Shown piece by piece: positions 8,528-16,550 of a stretch of DNA of 64,000 bases; the stretch's first letter is position 1, and every line of letters begins with the position of its first letter. The stretch spans positions 1 to 64,000 of the forward strand of contig CAJXSL010000017.1 in NCBI GenBank assembly GCA_913060875.1. Direction: 5' to 3'. The notes under the pieces are model-generated. The model did not search any database. It was given only the letters and a program-made list of their open reading frames with translations, and was not told the DNA's origin. Both the position numbers and the translations under genes were made by a program. Source of the stretch: an uncultured Desulfobacteraceae bacterium. Its GTDB lineage: Bacteria; Desulfobacterota; Desulfobacteria; Desulfobacterales; UBA5852.

Positions 8528-9727
8528 GTGCTGACCGAAAAACAATGGCAGCGCTATGCCGATGTCATGATGTGGGCGCTGCAAACCGCCCGGAAAAACC
8601 GCTTCAGGAAAAACGATATCGTTCTGCTGCGCTACGATTTACCCGCCCTTCCGCTGGCGGAAATACTGCAAGCCCGGCTGCTGGCCAAAGGGCTTCACAC
8701 CGTCTTACGCGCCATGCCGACGCCCACCATGGAAACGGATTTCTACCGCACGGCCAACGCCCGGCAGTTGACCTTTGTCCCCCCCGGGGAAGAAACCCTT
8801 CTCAACCATCTGAATGGCAGCATTTTCCTTTATGCCCCGGAGTCCATCACCCATCTGAGCGGTATCGACCCCAAACGCATCGGGCGCGCGGCTTTAGCCC
8901 GCAAACCCCTGCGGGACATCCTGGATCGGCGGGACGAACAGGGATTGTTCGGGTGGACGCTGTGCATGGTACCGACCCCTGAACTGGCCCGCCAGGCCGG
9001 CCTGACATTGTCCGCCTATACCGCCCAGGTGGTCAAAGCCTGCTACCTGAACCGAACCCGCCCCCTGGAACACTGGCACACCATTTTTCGCAACGCCGCG
9101 ACCCTCAAACGCTGGTTGAACCGCATGGATGTCACATCGTACCACATCGAATCCGATACGACCGATCTATGGATAACACCCGGGGCCCAGCGCCAATGGA
9201 TCGGTTTGTCCGGACACAACATTCCCAGTTTCGAACTGTTCACCTCACCGGACTGGCGCGGAACCCGGGGGATCTACTTCGCCAATCAGCCGTCTTACCG
9301 CAACGGCAATTATGTGGAAAAAGTCCGCCTGGAATTCAAACGCGGGAGGGTTGTCTCCGCCCGGGCGGCGAAGGGGCAGGCTTTCCTGCGGCAGCAGCTT
9401 TCCATGGATCCGGGCGCCTCCCGGGTCGGTGAATTTTCATTGACGGACCGCCGGTTTTCCAAAATCACCCAGTTCATGGCCAACACCCTCTACGATGAGA
9501 ACTTTGGCGGTCGCCAGGGTAACTGCCACATTGCCCTCGGATCCTCCTACAGCGACACCTTTAGTGGAAACCCTGCCGATCTCACCGGCGACAAAAAAAA
9601 GGCATTGGGCTTCAACAACTCCGCCCTGCATTGGGACCTGGTGAACACCGAACGCAAACGGGTAACCGCCCGACTGAAAAATGGAACAGTTGTCACCATT
9701 TACGAAAACGGCCAATTCTGCAACTGA
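8528..9727 (+). CDS. M29-family aminopeptidase
   Basis: The protein is 399 residues, starting at GTG 8528 with AAAGGAGT 5 nt before. The sequence follows the thermophilic metalloprotease (M29) plan: FELFTSPD, RVGEFSLT, YDENFGG...HIALG and SALHWD contain the Glu, Glu, His, His-x-Asp residues expected to bind the two metal ions in AmpS/AmpT-type enzymes. It should remove N-terminal residues from peptides in the cytoplasm. Length matches the family (about 400-415). Downstream is 265 bp without a gene, then the inverted-repeat element. Confidence 0.9.
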   Translation: MLTEKQWQRYADVMMWALQTARKNRFRKNDIVLLRYDLPALPLAEILQARLLAKGLHTVLRAMPTPTMETDFYRTANARQLTFVPPGEETLLNHLNGSIFLYAPESITHLSGIDPKRIGRAALARKPLRDILDRRDEQGLFGWTLCMVPTPELARQAGLTLSAYTAQVVKACYLNRTRPLEHWHTIFRNAATLKRWLNRMDVTSYHIESDTTDLWITPGAQRQWIGLSGHNIPSFELFTSPDWRGTRGIYFANQPSYRNGNYVEKVRLEFKRGRVVSARAAKGQAFLRQQLSMDPGASRVGEFSLTDRRFSKITQFMANTLYDENFGGRQGNCHIALGSSYSDTFSGNPADLTGDKKKALGFNNSALHWDLVNTERKRVTARLKNGTVVTIYENGQFCN

Positions 9728-9986
9728 TGCCCGGCCTAAAGCCCTATAGGGAAGAAGGCTCGCCCTGCCATGGCGTGATGATCTGTTGTTGCGAGCCGGC
9801 GAGCACCCGAGCAGAGGTAAAAACACCGCATGGCGGCATGCGGCAATCAATCGCCCCAGGATCAACAGATCCTCTCCGGGGCCTTCACCAAAGATGGAAG
9901 TCTCAGAGCGATACGATAAACCGCTCGATAGGCAATGGCGGTGAGGTTTGTGGATGGACGCTACGGCAAGCAATCGCCGGGAGGAT
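9728..9986. other. Gene-free stretch before the inverted-repeat element
   Basis: No frame looks coding. A motif CGGCAAKCAATCGCC occurs twice (from 9841 and from 9964) in direct orientation, and GCTCGCC/GGCGAGC forms a weak inverted pair. I see no terminator with a T-run for the aminopeptidase gene. Nothing else is recognisable. Confidence 0.4.
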
Positions 9987-9992
9987 TAATTC

Positions 9993-10181
9993 GTGTTCGT
10001 CCAGAGATGGTAGATTTTGGTTCCGAACAAGGTCTGAGCGATTTTTCCCGCAAGACGGGACTTCCCGCCTGATTTATTCTCTGCGGTGGGGGGAAACCGC
10101 AGGAATAGGGGACTATTTCGAGGATTTCAAAAGAGCGAAAACGCCGCTCGGGGCCAAAAGATGCCATTTATGGATGGACAC
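9993..10181. mobile_element. MITE-like inverted-repeat element, copy 1
   Basis: This 189-bp, gene-less element starts GTGTTCGTCCAGAGATGG and ends CCATTTATGGATGGACAC, so the ends are imperfect terminal inverted repeats of roughly 28 bp. The flanking six bases are TAATTC (left) and GAATTC (right), a 5-of-6 match that looks like a target duplication. It aligns along its whole length with 48380-48588 at an estimated three quarters identity by eye. Internal hairpins GACGGGA-CT-TCCCGCC and CTGCGGT/ACCGCAG are shared. It sits exactly at the stop codon of the response regulator gene. Confidence 0.75.
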
Positions 10182-10185
10182 GAAT

Positions 10186-10560
10186 TCAGGCCTCAGGAAG
10201 GCCCCGCTTGATAAGCCCCTGGACCGATTCAAGCAAGCGGTGGATGGAAAAAGGCTTTTCAAGCACATGATCGAACCCCGCATCGGCCAGCAGCCATGGG
10301 GTTCCCGACATTCCGATCACCGGTGTTTGCCGCTTTTCAGAGGAACGAATCTTTTTGAGGACATCCCGTCCATCCATACCCTGCAAGAGGACATCCGTAA
10401 CCACCAGATCGAATCGGCCCCGTAAAAACTTCTGAAGGCCTTCCCGCCCGTCAGCGGCGGTTTCAACCGTAAACCCGCTCCGGGTCAGGGCATAGTCGAA
10501 TACCTGGAGAATGGACTGTTCGTCATCAATGATCAGAACGGATTCCATTGGGTGTCTCAT
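10186..10560 (-). CDS. Single-domain response regulator
   Basis: The protein is 124 residues and consists of a receiver domain only. It has the acidic pair Asp12-Asp13, phosphoacceptor Asp56 (VVTDVLL), Ser85 in GMSG and Lys102 in EKPF, so the phosphorylation site is intact. There is no output domain; such CheY-like proteins act by protein contact or in phosphorelays. No histidine kinase is nearby. Two starts are possible, ATG 10560 and ATG 10548, neither with a clear ribosome site. The stop codon overlaps the target duplication of the inverted-repeat element, so the insertion just spares the coding sequence. Confidence 0.85.
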   Translation of the reverse strand: MRHPMESVLIIDDEQSILQVFDYALTRSGFTVETAADGREGLQKFLRGRFDLVVTDVLLQGMDGRDVLKKIRSSEKRQTPVIGMSGTPWLLADAGFDHVLEKPFSIHRLLESVQGLIKRGLPEA

Positions 10561-10725
10561 GCTGGGATTAAGGGTGTGGGCGCGACTTGGGGACTGATAA
10601 CCGATTACAATCCGGCTGTCAACTATATATTGTGGGCTACAAATTAATCACTACCACATATGCCTTTGAATGACCAGCAGGCGGGCATCAAACGAATCCA
10701 AACAGGGGCGGTTCCAGCTCGGGGG

Positions 10726-11223
10726 TTAGACTTTATACTTGCCGAAATCCTCCGGTGAGAGCTTTTCGAGATACTCTTTCCATTTACGCCCTTCCTCACT
10801 GTCATCCGAAGCCTCGGCATCCGCTTCGAAGGGGCGGGCTTTGGCGATAACCTCCGTGTCAATAAATATGGGGGCTTCAAAACGCAGCGCAATCCCAATG
10901 GCATCGCTGGGACGGGCATCCATGCTGAACTGTTCGCCCTGGGACAAAAAATGGATCCGGGCATAGAAGGTATTATCCTGCAAATCGCAAATCTCGATAC
11001 TGCTGACCGTAGCCCCCCTCATCTCCACGAAGTTCTTGAAAAGGTCATGGGTCATGGGCCGATCGAACTTGACGTTTTGCAGCGCCGAGGCAATGGATGT
11101 GGCTTCCAGCAATCCAATCCAGATCGGCACGGCCTGGTCCCCTTCTTCGGTTTTAAGGATAATAATGGGGGTGTTCGTGGCCGGATCCATGGTCAGTCCG
11201 GCAATGACAGCTTTAAGCAGCAT
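10726..11223 (-). CDS. Bifunctional nuclease domain protein (DUF151)
   Basis: The protein is 165 residues. The N-terminal 130 match the BFN/DUF151 family: PIIILKTEEGDQAVPIWIG, the EATSIA helix, RPMTHDLF, and DARPSDAIGIALR. Members have been described as having RNase and DNase activity; the physiological role in bacteria is poorly known. An acidic C-terminal tail follows. Its start overlaps the 3' end of miaB by 11 bp, so the two are translationally coupled and cotranscribed, a frequent pairing in this lineage as I recall. Confidence 0.88.
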   Translation of the reverse strand: MLLKAVIAGLTMDPATNTPIIILKTEEGDQAVPIWIGLLEATSIASALQNVKFDRPMTHDLFKNFVEMRGATVSSIEICDLQDNTFYARIHFLSQGEQFSMDARPSDAIGIALRFEAPIFIDTEVIAKARPFEADAEASDDSEEGRKWKEYLEKLSPEDFGKYKV

Positions 11224-12628
11224 GGCACGTGTTCCCTTTTAGACCACCGTTTGAAAGTTCCTCCTGCATCAGGACACCCTGCAACGAGTGGGCATACGCT
11301 TTTTCAATGCACACGGGCACCACCTGGCCCACCGTGAACGCTTCCCGCGATGCCCTATTTCGATCGGTATTGATATTGACGATCTTGTTGCCGGGTGTGC
11401 GCCCCGTCCACTGGGGTCCCTCGCTCGCGTGTTCAGCCAGGCCGGGACGGTGGCTGCTGCCCTCCAGCAGGATTTCCTGACGCGACCCCACCAGGGCCCG
11501 GTTTTTGGTCAGCGTTATGGATTCCTGGGTCTTCAGAAGTTGCTGAAGGCGAAGTTTTTTCTCATCTTCACCAATTTTGTCGCTGAAACGGGACGCCGCG
11601 GCAATATGGCGATCCGAATACATAAAGGCGAAAATGCTGTCGAAAGCAACCGCTTTCACAAGGGTCAAGGTATCCTCGAAATCGCTGGGCGACTCTCCCG
11701 GAAAACCCACGATAAAATCCGATGTAACGGCAATGTCCGGCCGTATCCGCCGGAGGCGTTCGATCCGCTCAAGATATAATTGCCGGGTGTACTTGCGATT
11801 CATGCGTTTGAGGATACGGTCAGAGCCGGATTGTACCGGAAGATGGATATGGGGACAAAGCTTGTCCAGTTTGCCGAACGCCTCCATGAGGTCATCCGAC
11901 ATATCCTTGGGATGGGACGTCGTGAATCGAATCCGGTTTAGGCCCTGGATTTCGTTGACTTGCGCCAGCAGCTCGGCAAAGGATGGCAGGCCCTCCTTGT
12001 GGCCGTAGCTGTTGACATTCTGGCCCAGCAGTGTGACTTCACGCGCCCCAGCTTGGACAAGGGCCTCGATTTCCGCGATAATTCGTTCGGGCCGGCGGCT
12101 CATTTCAGGACCCCGTACATAGGGCACCACGCAGTAGGTGCAATAGTTGTCACACCCCTGCATAATCGTCACAAAACGGGATATCGGGCTATCGACAGGA
12201 AATCCGCCGCCGCCCTCGATTTCATCGATGGCCGTCGACTGGGCGACATCCACCACCCGGACACGGTCCTGTTTGACCCGACTGAGGATATGGGGCAGCC
12301 GCGCAATGGCATGGGTACCGAATACCAGATCAACATGCGGCATGCGGGAAAGAATGGCATCTCCCTCCTGCTGGGCCACACAACCGCCGACACCAATCAA
12401 AAGTTCCGGGTTATCACGCTTCATGCGGGCCAGGCGGCCGACAAAGCTGAACGCTTTCTGCTCCGCTTTGGCCCGGATGGCGCATGTATTGACGATAACC
12501 AGATCCGCGTCTTCGAGATTATGGGTTTTCCGGTAGCCGACGGGCTCCAGCACCTGGACGATCCGGTCGGAGTCATAGACGTTCATCTGGCAACCGATGG
12601 TATTGATATAGACATTCTGGTAGGTCAT
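11213..12628 (-). CDS. miaB: tRNA-2-methylthio-N6-dimethylallyladenosine synthase MiaB
   Basis: The protein is 471 residues. It methylthiolates i6A37 in tRNAs, a radical-SAM reaction. The N-terminal UPF0004 domain has Cys13 (GCQMN), Cys49 (NTCAIR) and Cys83 (GGCVAQ) for the auxiliary cluster; CDNYCTYC supplies Cys159, Cys163 and Cys166 for the SAM cluster; a C-terminal TRAM domain follows. Odd point: the segment usually reading YSPRPGTPA is YSDRHIAAAS here. Length and cysteine spacing fit MiaB rather than MtaB or RimO. The gene is in a leftward operon: DUF4911 gene, miaB, bifunctional nuclease, with a 4-bp ATGA overlap upstream. Confidence 0.95.
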   Translation of the reverse strand: MTYQNVYINTIGCQMNVYDSDRIVQVLEPVGYRKTHNLEDADLVIVNTCAIRAKAEQKAFSFVGRLARMKRDNPELLIGVGGCVAQQEGDAILSRMPHVDLVFGTHAIARLPHILSRVKQDRVRVVDVAQSTAIDEIEGGGGFPVDSPISRFVTIMQGCDNYCTYCVVPYVRGPEMSRRPERIIAEIEALVQAGAREVTLLGQNVNSYGHKEGLPSFAELLAQVNEIQGLNRIRFTTSHPKDMSDDLMEAFGKLDKLCPHIHLPVQSGSDRILKRMNRKYTRQLYLERIERLRRIRPDIAVTSDFIVGFPGESPSDFEDTLTLVKAVAFDSIFAFMYSDRHIAAASRFSDKIGEDEKKLRLQQLLKTQESITLTKNRALVGSRQEILLEGSSHRPGLAEHASEGPQWTGRTPGNKIVNINTDRNRASREAFTVGQVVPVCIEKAYAHSLQGVLMQEELSNGGLKGNTCHAA

Positions 12629-12939
12629 GGGTCTCCTAAGTCTGTATGGCCGCCACCGGGCAATGGTTCCATCAATATATGCTGCCTGACGCTCAGGTCC
12701 TGAAGTATAGCCATGACCAGTTGCTCGCAGCCGGGGGCGATCCGGATGGTGACGATACCCTCCCGCGGGGATAGGGTCGTCACGACGGCCACGCCTTCAT
12801 AGGCTTCCAGGATGAATCGCAGAAAGCTTATCTGCCGTCGGTCGATCCGGTAGTGGCGCTCGGTCACGGCTAAAGCGGTCGGGGGTTGGGTGAGATCTTT
12901 CGCTGTACTGGAATCTGTTGTCGGGTGTAACGGCGTCAA
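12625..12939 (-). CDS. DUF4911 domain protein
   Basis: The protein is 104 residues. The core (ITERHYRIDRRQISFLRFILEAYEGVAVV region and the VTIRIAPGCEQLV segment) matches, from memory, the small DUF4911 family found in Desulfobacterota, often next to miaB. The function is unknown. The second of two TTG codons (12939) is the best start, with AAAGGAAA about 6-8 nt upstream. The stop overlaps the miaB ATG as ATGA, implying translational coupling, so a role linked to miaB expression or tRNA modification is conceivable. Confidence 0.75.
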   Translation of the reverse strand: MTPLHPTTDSSTAKDLTQPPTALAVTERHYRIDRRQISFLRFILEAYEGVAVVTTLSPREGIVTIRIAPGCEQLVMAILQDLSVRQHILMEPLPGGGHTDLGDP

Positions 12940-13102
12940 AACCAATTTCCTTTAGGTCATAAAGGTTCCTGATTATAACCATGTGCCACCTGTTTGCAAC
13001 CTAAAACCCTGGCAGTATCACACGAATACCTCCCGGCAGCACGAGTGGTCTGTCGGAAGAAAAGGTTGCCCCTGATCAGGGAATGGGCTATACCGCGCAG
13101 CG

Positions 13103-14839
13103 ATGACGACGATCTGGGACATCATGGAACCTGACCCTGACAGGGTTCGACGACTGGCGGCCGCCCTGGTCATCGACCCCCTGGTGGCCACTGTCCTGAT
13201 CAACCGGCAGATCACCTCGGCCACGGCTGCCCGAGCCTTCCTCGCACCGTCTCTCCGCGATATCACGCCTCCCGAAATCATCACGGACATTGAACGGGCC
13301 GCCGAGCGTCTGGCTGGGGCCATCACCGCCGATGAAAATATCCTCGTTTTCGGTGACTATGACGTGGATGGCGTGACCGCCACGGCCGTGCTGTTGGAAT
13401 TTCTGAGGGACGCCGGTGGGCATGTCTCCCACTACATCCCCCACCGGCGCAAAGAGGGCTATGGCCTGCGGGCGGAGCATATTGAGCGGCAGATCCGGCA
13501 CCGGGGCTGCCGACTGGTCATAACGGTGGATTGCGGCATCTCCAGCCACGAAGCCGTCGACGTCGCCGCCGCCGGTGGCATCGACGTCATCATAACCGAT
13601 CACCACGAGCCTGCGGCCAGTCTGCCCGATGCGGTGGCGGTCATCGACCCGAAACGTGAGGACTGCAATGCCGGTCTCGACCATCTGGCCGGTGTGGGGA
13701 TGGCCTTCTATCTACTGATCGCTTTACGCCGCCGTCTTAGGGACATGGGGTTTTGGAAGCAGCGCCCCGAGCCAAACCTCAAGCACCTCTGCAATCTGGT
13801 GGCCCTGGGGACCATTGCCGACATGGTGCCCCTGGTTAAAGAAAATCGGGCTTTCGTCCAGGCCGGTTTGGCCACGCTGTCTTCACGGCCGGGGATTAAA
13901 GCCCTGATGGATGTCAGCGGCGTTTCTCCCCGCCGGGTCGAATCCGACGATGTAGCCTTTCGGCTGGCCCCCAGGCTCAATGCCGCCGGCCGGGTGGCCC
14001 ATGCCAGTCTGGCCCTGCGCCTGCTCACCACCCACGACGCCCGGCGTGCCGCCCGCATGGCCAAAACCTTGGATCGGCTTAACACCCGCCGCCGACAAAT
14101 GGAAAACATGATTGCCGATCAGATCCATCAGCGCATTGCCGCCCAGCCGGAAATCCTCGAACAGCACGCCCTGATCATGGCAGCCCCCGACTGGCACGAG
14201 GGGGTTTTAGGCATTGTCGCCGCCCGCCTGGCCCGCGCCTTTACCCGCCCCGTGATTCTTTTGGCCCAGAATGGAACCCATGCGCGGGGATCGGCCCGCA
14301 GTATTGCCGGTATCGACCTCTATGGTCTGTTGGCATCCTGCGCAGCACATTTGGAGCACTTCGGCGGGCATGCCATGGCCGCCGGTTTGACCCTGCCGAA
14401 CGATCAACTTACCGCCTTTACACAGGCGTTTCTACGCCACCTGGCCGACAGAACCGGGCCGCAAGATTACTGCCGGCGTTTGTCTCTCGATGCCGAAATC
14501 GCCCTGAGCCAAATCACACCGCGCCTGCTTGATCAGCTGGAAACATTGCAACCTTTCGGGCAAGGGGTCCCCGAACCGCTTTTCATCACCCGTGAAGTTG
14601 ACGTCGAAAGCCATCGCGTGGTGGGCGGTCACCACCGCCAAATGGTTCTCCGCTCCCGGCACCACGGCAATGGGCAACGCTATCAGGCCATCCAGTTCAA
14701 TATCGATCCGGATCAGGAACCACCGGCCTTTTTCAAACGAATGGCCCTGCATCTGCGCTGGAACCGCTGGAACGGATCCCGTCGGCCACAGGTAATGGTT
14801 GTTGCAACCGATCCTGAAACGGACCCGCGGCAGCCGTGA
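13103..14839 (+). CDS. recJ: Single-stranded-DNA-specific exonuclease RecJ
   Basis: The protein is 578 residues, the usual size. RecJ degrades single-stranded DNA 5' to 3' in recombination and mismatch repair. The DHH phosphoesterase motifs are intact: GDYDVDG (84-90), the VDCGIS segment, and ITDHHEP with Asp166-His167-His168. The DHHA1 part contains GGHAMAAGL, and a C-terminal OB-fold region closes the protein. The ATG at 13103 lacks a strong ribosome-binding site (GGGAATGGG is 13 nt away). It is divergent from the DUF4911-miaB operon across 163 bp. Confidence 0.95.
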   Translation: MTTIWDIMEPDPDRVRRLAAALVIDPLVATVLINRQITSATAARAFLAPSLRDITPPEIITDIERAAERLAGAITADENILVFGDYDVDGVTATAVLLEFLRDAGGHVSHYIPHRRKEGYGLRAEHIERQIRHRGCRLVITVDCGISSHEAVDVAAAGGIDVIITDHHEPAASLPDAVAVIDPKREDCNAGLDHLAGVGMAFYLLIALRRRLRDMGFWKQRPEPNLKHLCNLVALGTIADMVPLVKENRAFVQAGLATLSSRPGIKALMDVSGVSPRRVESDDVAFRLAPRLNAAGRVAHASLALRLLTTHDARRAARMAKTLDRLNTRRRQMENMIADQIHQRIAAQPEILEQHALIMAAPDWHEGVLGIVAARLARAFTRPVILLAQNGTHARGSARSIAGIDLYGLLASCAAHLEHFGGHAMAAGLTLPNDQLTAFTQAFLRHLADRTGPQDYCRRLSLDAEIALSQITPRLLDQLETLQPFGQGVPEPLFITREVDVESHRVVGGHHRQMVLRSRHHGNGQRYQAIQFNIDPDQEPPAFFKRMALHLRWNRWNGSRRPQVMVVATDPETDPRQP

Positions 14840-14963
14840 AGACCAAGGGTTGGCCCTGCTGACCGGAAAAAGACTTTTTTCTTGCAAATTCAAAAAGCTG
14901 TCTCTATTATTCGCATTTATCACTCAACGTTTCAGCGAAGGTTATCCGCATAAAGGAAAAACA

Positions 14964-15383
14964 ATGGCTAAAGTCTTTCGGCCCAGCACGCGCGAATCCA
15001 GCATTCTGTCCAAAATTGAATCTTCGAAAGAGTATGCCCGGCGCCGATCACTGAACGCGATTCAGGACTGCATCGATACAGTGGCCAACGCGATTGCCAT
15101 GAAGCTTGTGGAAAACAAGCTCGTGGAAACAACCAACAAAAACGGTCTGGAGGACCAGATCCATGGATGCCTGGACCGCCTGAGCCGGGCCGACGACTTC
15201 GACGTGGATTATTTGGTCGCGCCTTATCGCGCTCTGGTCCAGAATCCCCATGTGGTCACGCTCTATGTGACAGCGTTCGTCCTGGAAAAGGTGATTGACC
15301 ACAAAGACACCATCGACATCTTCGGCTCCGACGAAGAAATTTATCAATGTATTCATCAGCAGGTGCAGAAACACCTGCCGTGA
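14964..15383 (+). CDS. Conserved-looking protein, unknown function
   Basis: The protein is 139 residues, soluble and helical, with no signal peptide. I do not recognise the family. The start is chosen at ATG 14964, preceded by AAAGGAAAAACA, although the frame is open back to 14799. It ends 4 bp before the RNase Z-like gene, so the two are almost certainly one transcription unit. An ARRRSLNAIQDCIDTVANAI segment looks like a basic, then amphipathic, helix. The tight coupling suggests a partner or regulator of the hydrolase (inference). Confidence 0.7.
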   Translation: MAKVFRPSTRESSILSKIESSKEYARRRSLNAIQDCIDTVANAIAMKLVENKLVETTNKNGLEDQIHGCLDRLSRADDFDVDYLVAPYRALVQNPHVVTLYVTAFVLEKVIDHKDTIDIFGSDEEIYQCIHQQVQKHLP

Positions 15384-15387
15384 CGCC

Positions 15388-16428
15388 ATGGCGCCCCGTT
15401 TTCACCCCCGCCTGGTCAACGATCCCTTTGACGATCCGGCCCTTTACGTGGCCTTTGCGTTTGAAAAACGCGCCATCCTTTTTGACCTCGGCGACTTGCG
15501 TCGCCTGCCCCCGCGGGACATCCTCAAGATCTCCCATTGTTTCGTCTCGCACACCCATATGGATCATTTCTGCGGCTTTGACCGCCTGCTTCGTTTATGC
15601 CTCGGACGTGAAAAAAAGCTGCATCTTTACGGCCCCGAAGGCTTTCTGACCAATCTGGAAGGCAAACTTCGCGGTTACAACTGGAATCTCGTCAACCATT
15701 ACCGCTACCCGTTTGAAATAACCGCATCGGAAATCAGCCCGCAACAAATCCGCACCCGCCGCTATGCCTGCCGTGACGGGTTTAAGCCCGACCGTGAAAG
15801 AGACCAAAGGCACCCCTTTAACGGCCTGTTGCTCCAGGAGCCCTCCCTATGCGTTGAAGCTGAGATACTGGACCATGGCATCCCTTGTCTGGGGTTCAGC
15901 TTGTCGGAACCGATCCATGTCAATATCGACAAGGTTGCCCTGGACCAGTTGGCCCTGCCGACCGGTCCATGGCTCAAAACGTTCAAACAAGACGTGTATG
16001 GCAACCTCGATGCGACCAAAATGGTAACCGTGCCGACGCGTCATCCTCCCGGAGGTTGTCGACACTTCCGCCTGGATGAACTGGCCGCCAAAATCACCCG
16101 CACCACCCCCGGCCAAAAAATCGGCTACATCACCGACGCCGCCGGCCACGCAGACAATCGGAACGCGATCGTCCAGTTGGTCCGTAACGCCGACTATCTA
16201 TTCATTGAAGGGGCTTTTCGATCCAAAGATCATGGCATGGCAGCATCCAAACACCACCTGACTGCCCGCCAGGCAGGCGAAATTGCCGGTCGAGCCCGGG
16301 TCAAACGCTTTGCTATTTTTCATTTTTCACCACGATACGAGGCGGAGGTCGACCAGCTTCAGCAGGAGGCCTGGGAAGCTTACCGCCAGTTTTATCGCGC
16401 CGCCCCCCTGGGTAAAAACAAAATTTGA
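15388..16428 (+). CDS. RNase Z-like metallo-beta-lactamase-fold hydrolase
   Basis: The protein is 346 residues. SHTHMDHFCG is the metal-binding H-x-H-x-D-H motif. The C-terminal half has an RNase Z-like pattern, ASKHHLTARQAGEIAGRA followed by FAIFHFSPRY, where the conserved His residues of tRNase Z complete the two-zinc site. ITDAAGHADN occupies the position of the usual G-D-T/A motif. The middle has a longer insertion than the short bacterial RNase Z. It may process tRNA 3' ends or another phosphodiester. I choose the ATG at 15388 because the frame upstream overlaps the preceding gene. Confidence 0.75.
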   Translation: MAPRFHPRLVNDPFDDPALYVAFAFEKRAILFDLGDLRRLPPRDILKISHCFVSHTHMDHFCGFDRLLRLCLGREKKLHLYGPEGFLTNLEGKLRGYNWNLVNHYRYPFEITASEISPQQIRTRRYACRDGFKPDRERDQRHPFNGLLLQEPSLCVEAEILDHGIPCLGFSLSEPIHVNIDKVALDQLALPTGPWLKTFKQDVYGNLDATKMVTVPTRHPPGGCRHFRLDELAAKITRTTPGQKIGYITDAAGHADNRNAIVQLVRNADYLFIEGAFRSKDHGMAASKHHLTARQAGEIAGRARVKRFAIFHFSPRYEAEVDQLQQEAWEAYRQFYRAAPLGKNKI

Positions 16429-16453
16429 TGATCCCCTAACATCTTTTTTTTCC

Positions 16454-16481
16454 TTTACTTTATAGAGACTCAGCATATAAT
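16454..16481 (+). promoter_or_regulatory. Sigma-70 promoter candidate for the pilus operon
   Basis: TTTACT and a perfect TATAAT are separated by 16 bp in an AT-rich gap just after the RNase Z-like gene. Transcription would start near 16488, about 60 bp before the GTG start of the first pilus gene. It is the best -10 hexamer I noticed in an intergenic region of the window. Confidence 0.6.
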
Positions 16482-16550
16482 CGGAACGCGTAACGATTAT
16501 TTGTTGCTTTGGCCCTCAACGCCATCTACATGAAATGGAGATGTGCTCCG

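Noticed and set aside
9841-9989. Direct repeat CGGCAAKCAATCGCC before element copy 1
   Set aside because: Only about 15 bases match and there is no further structure; chance or an old local duplication cannot be told apart.
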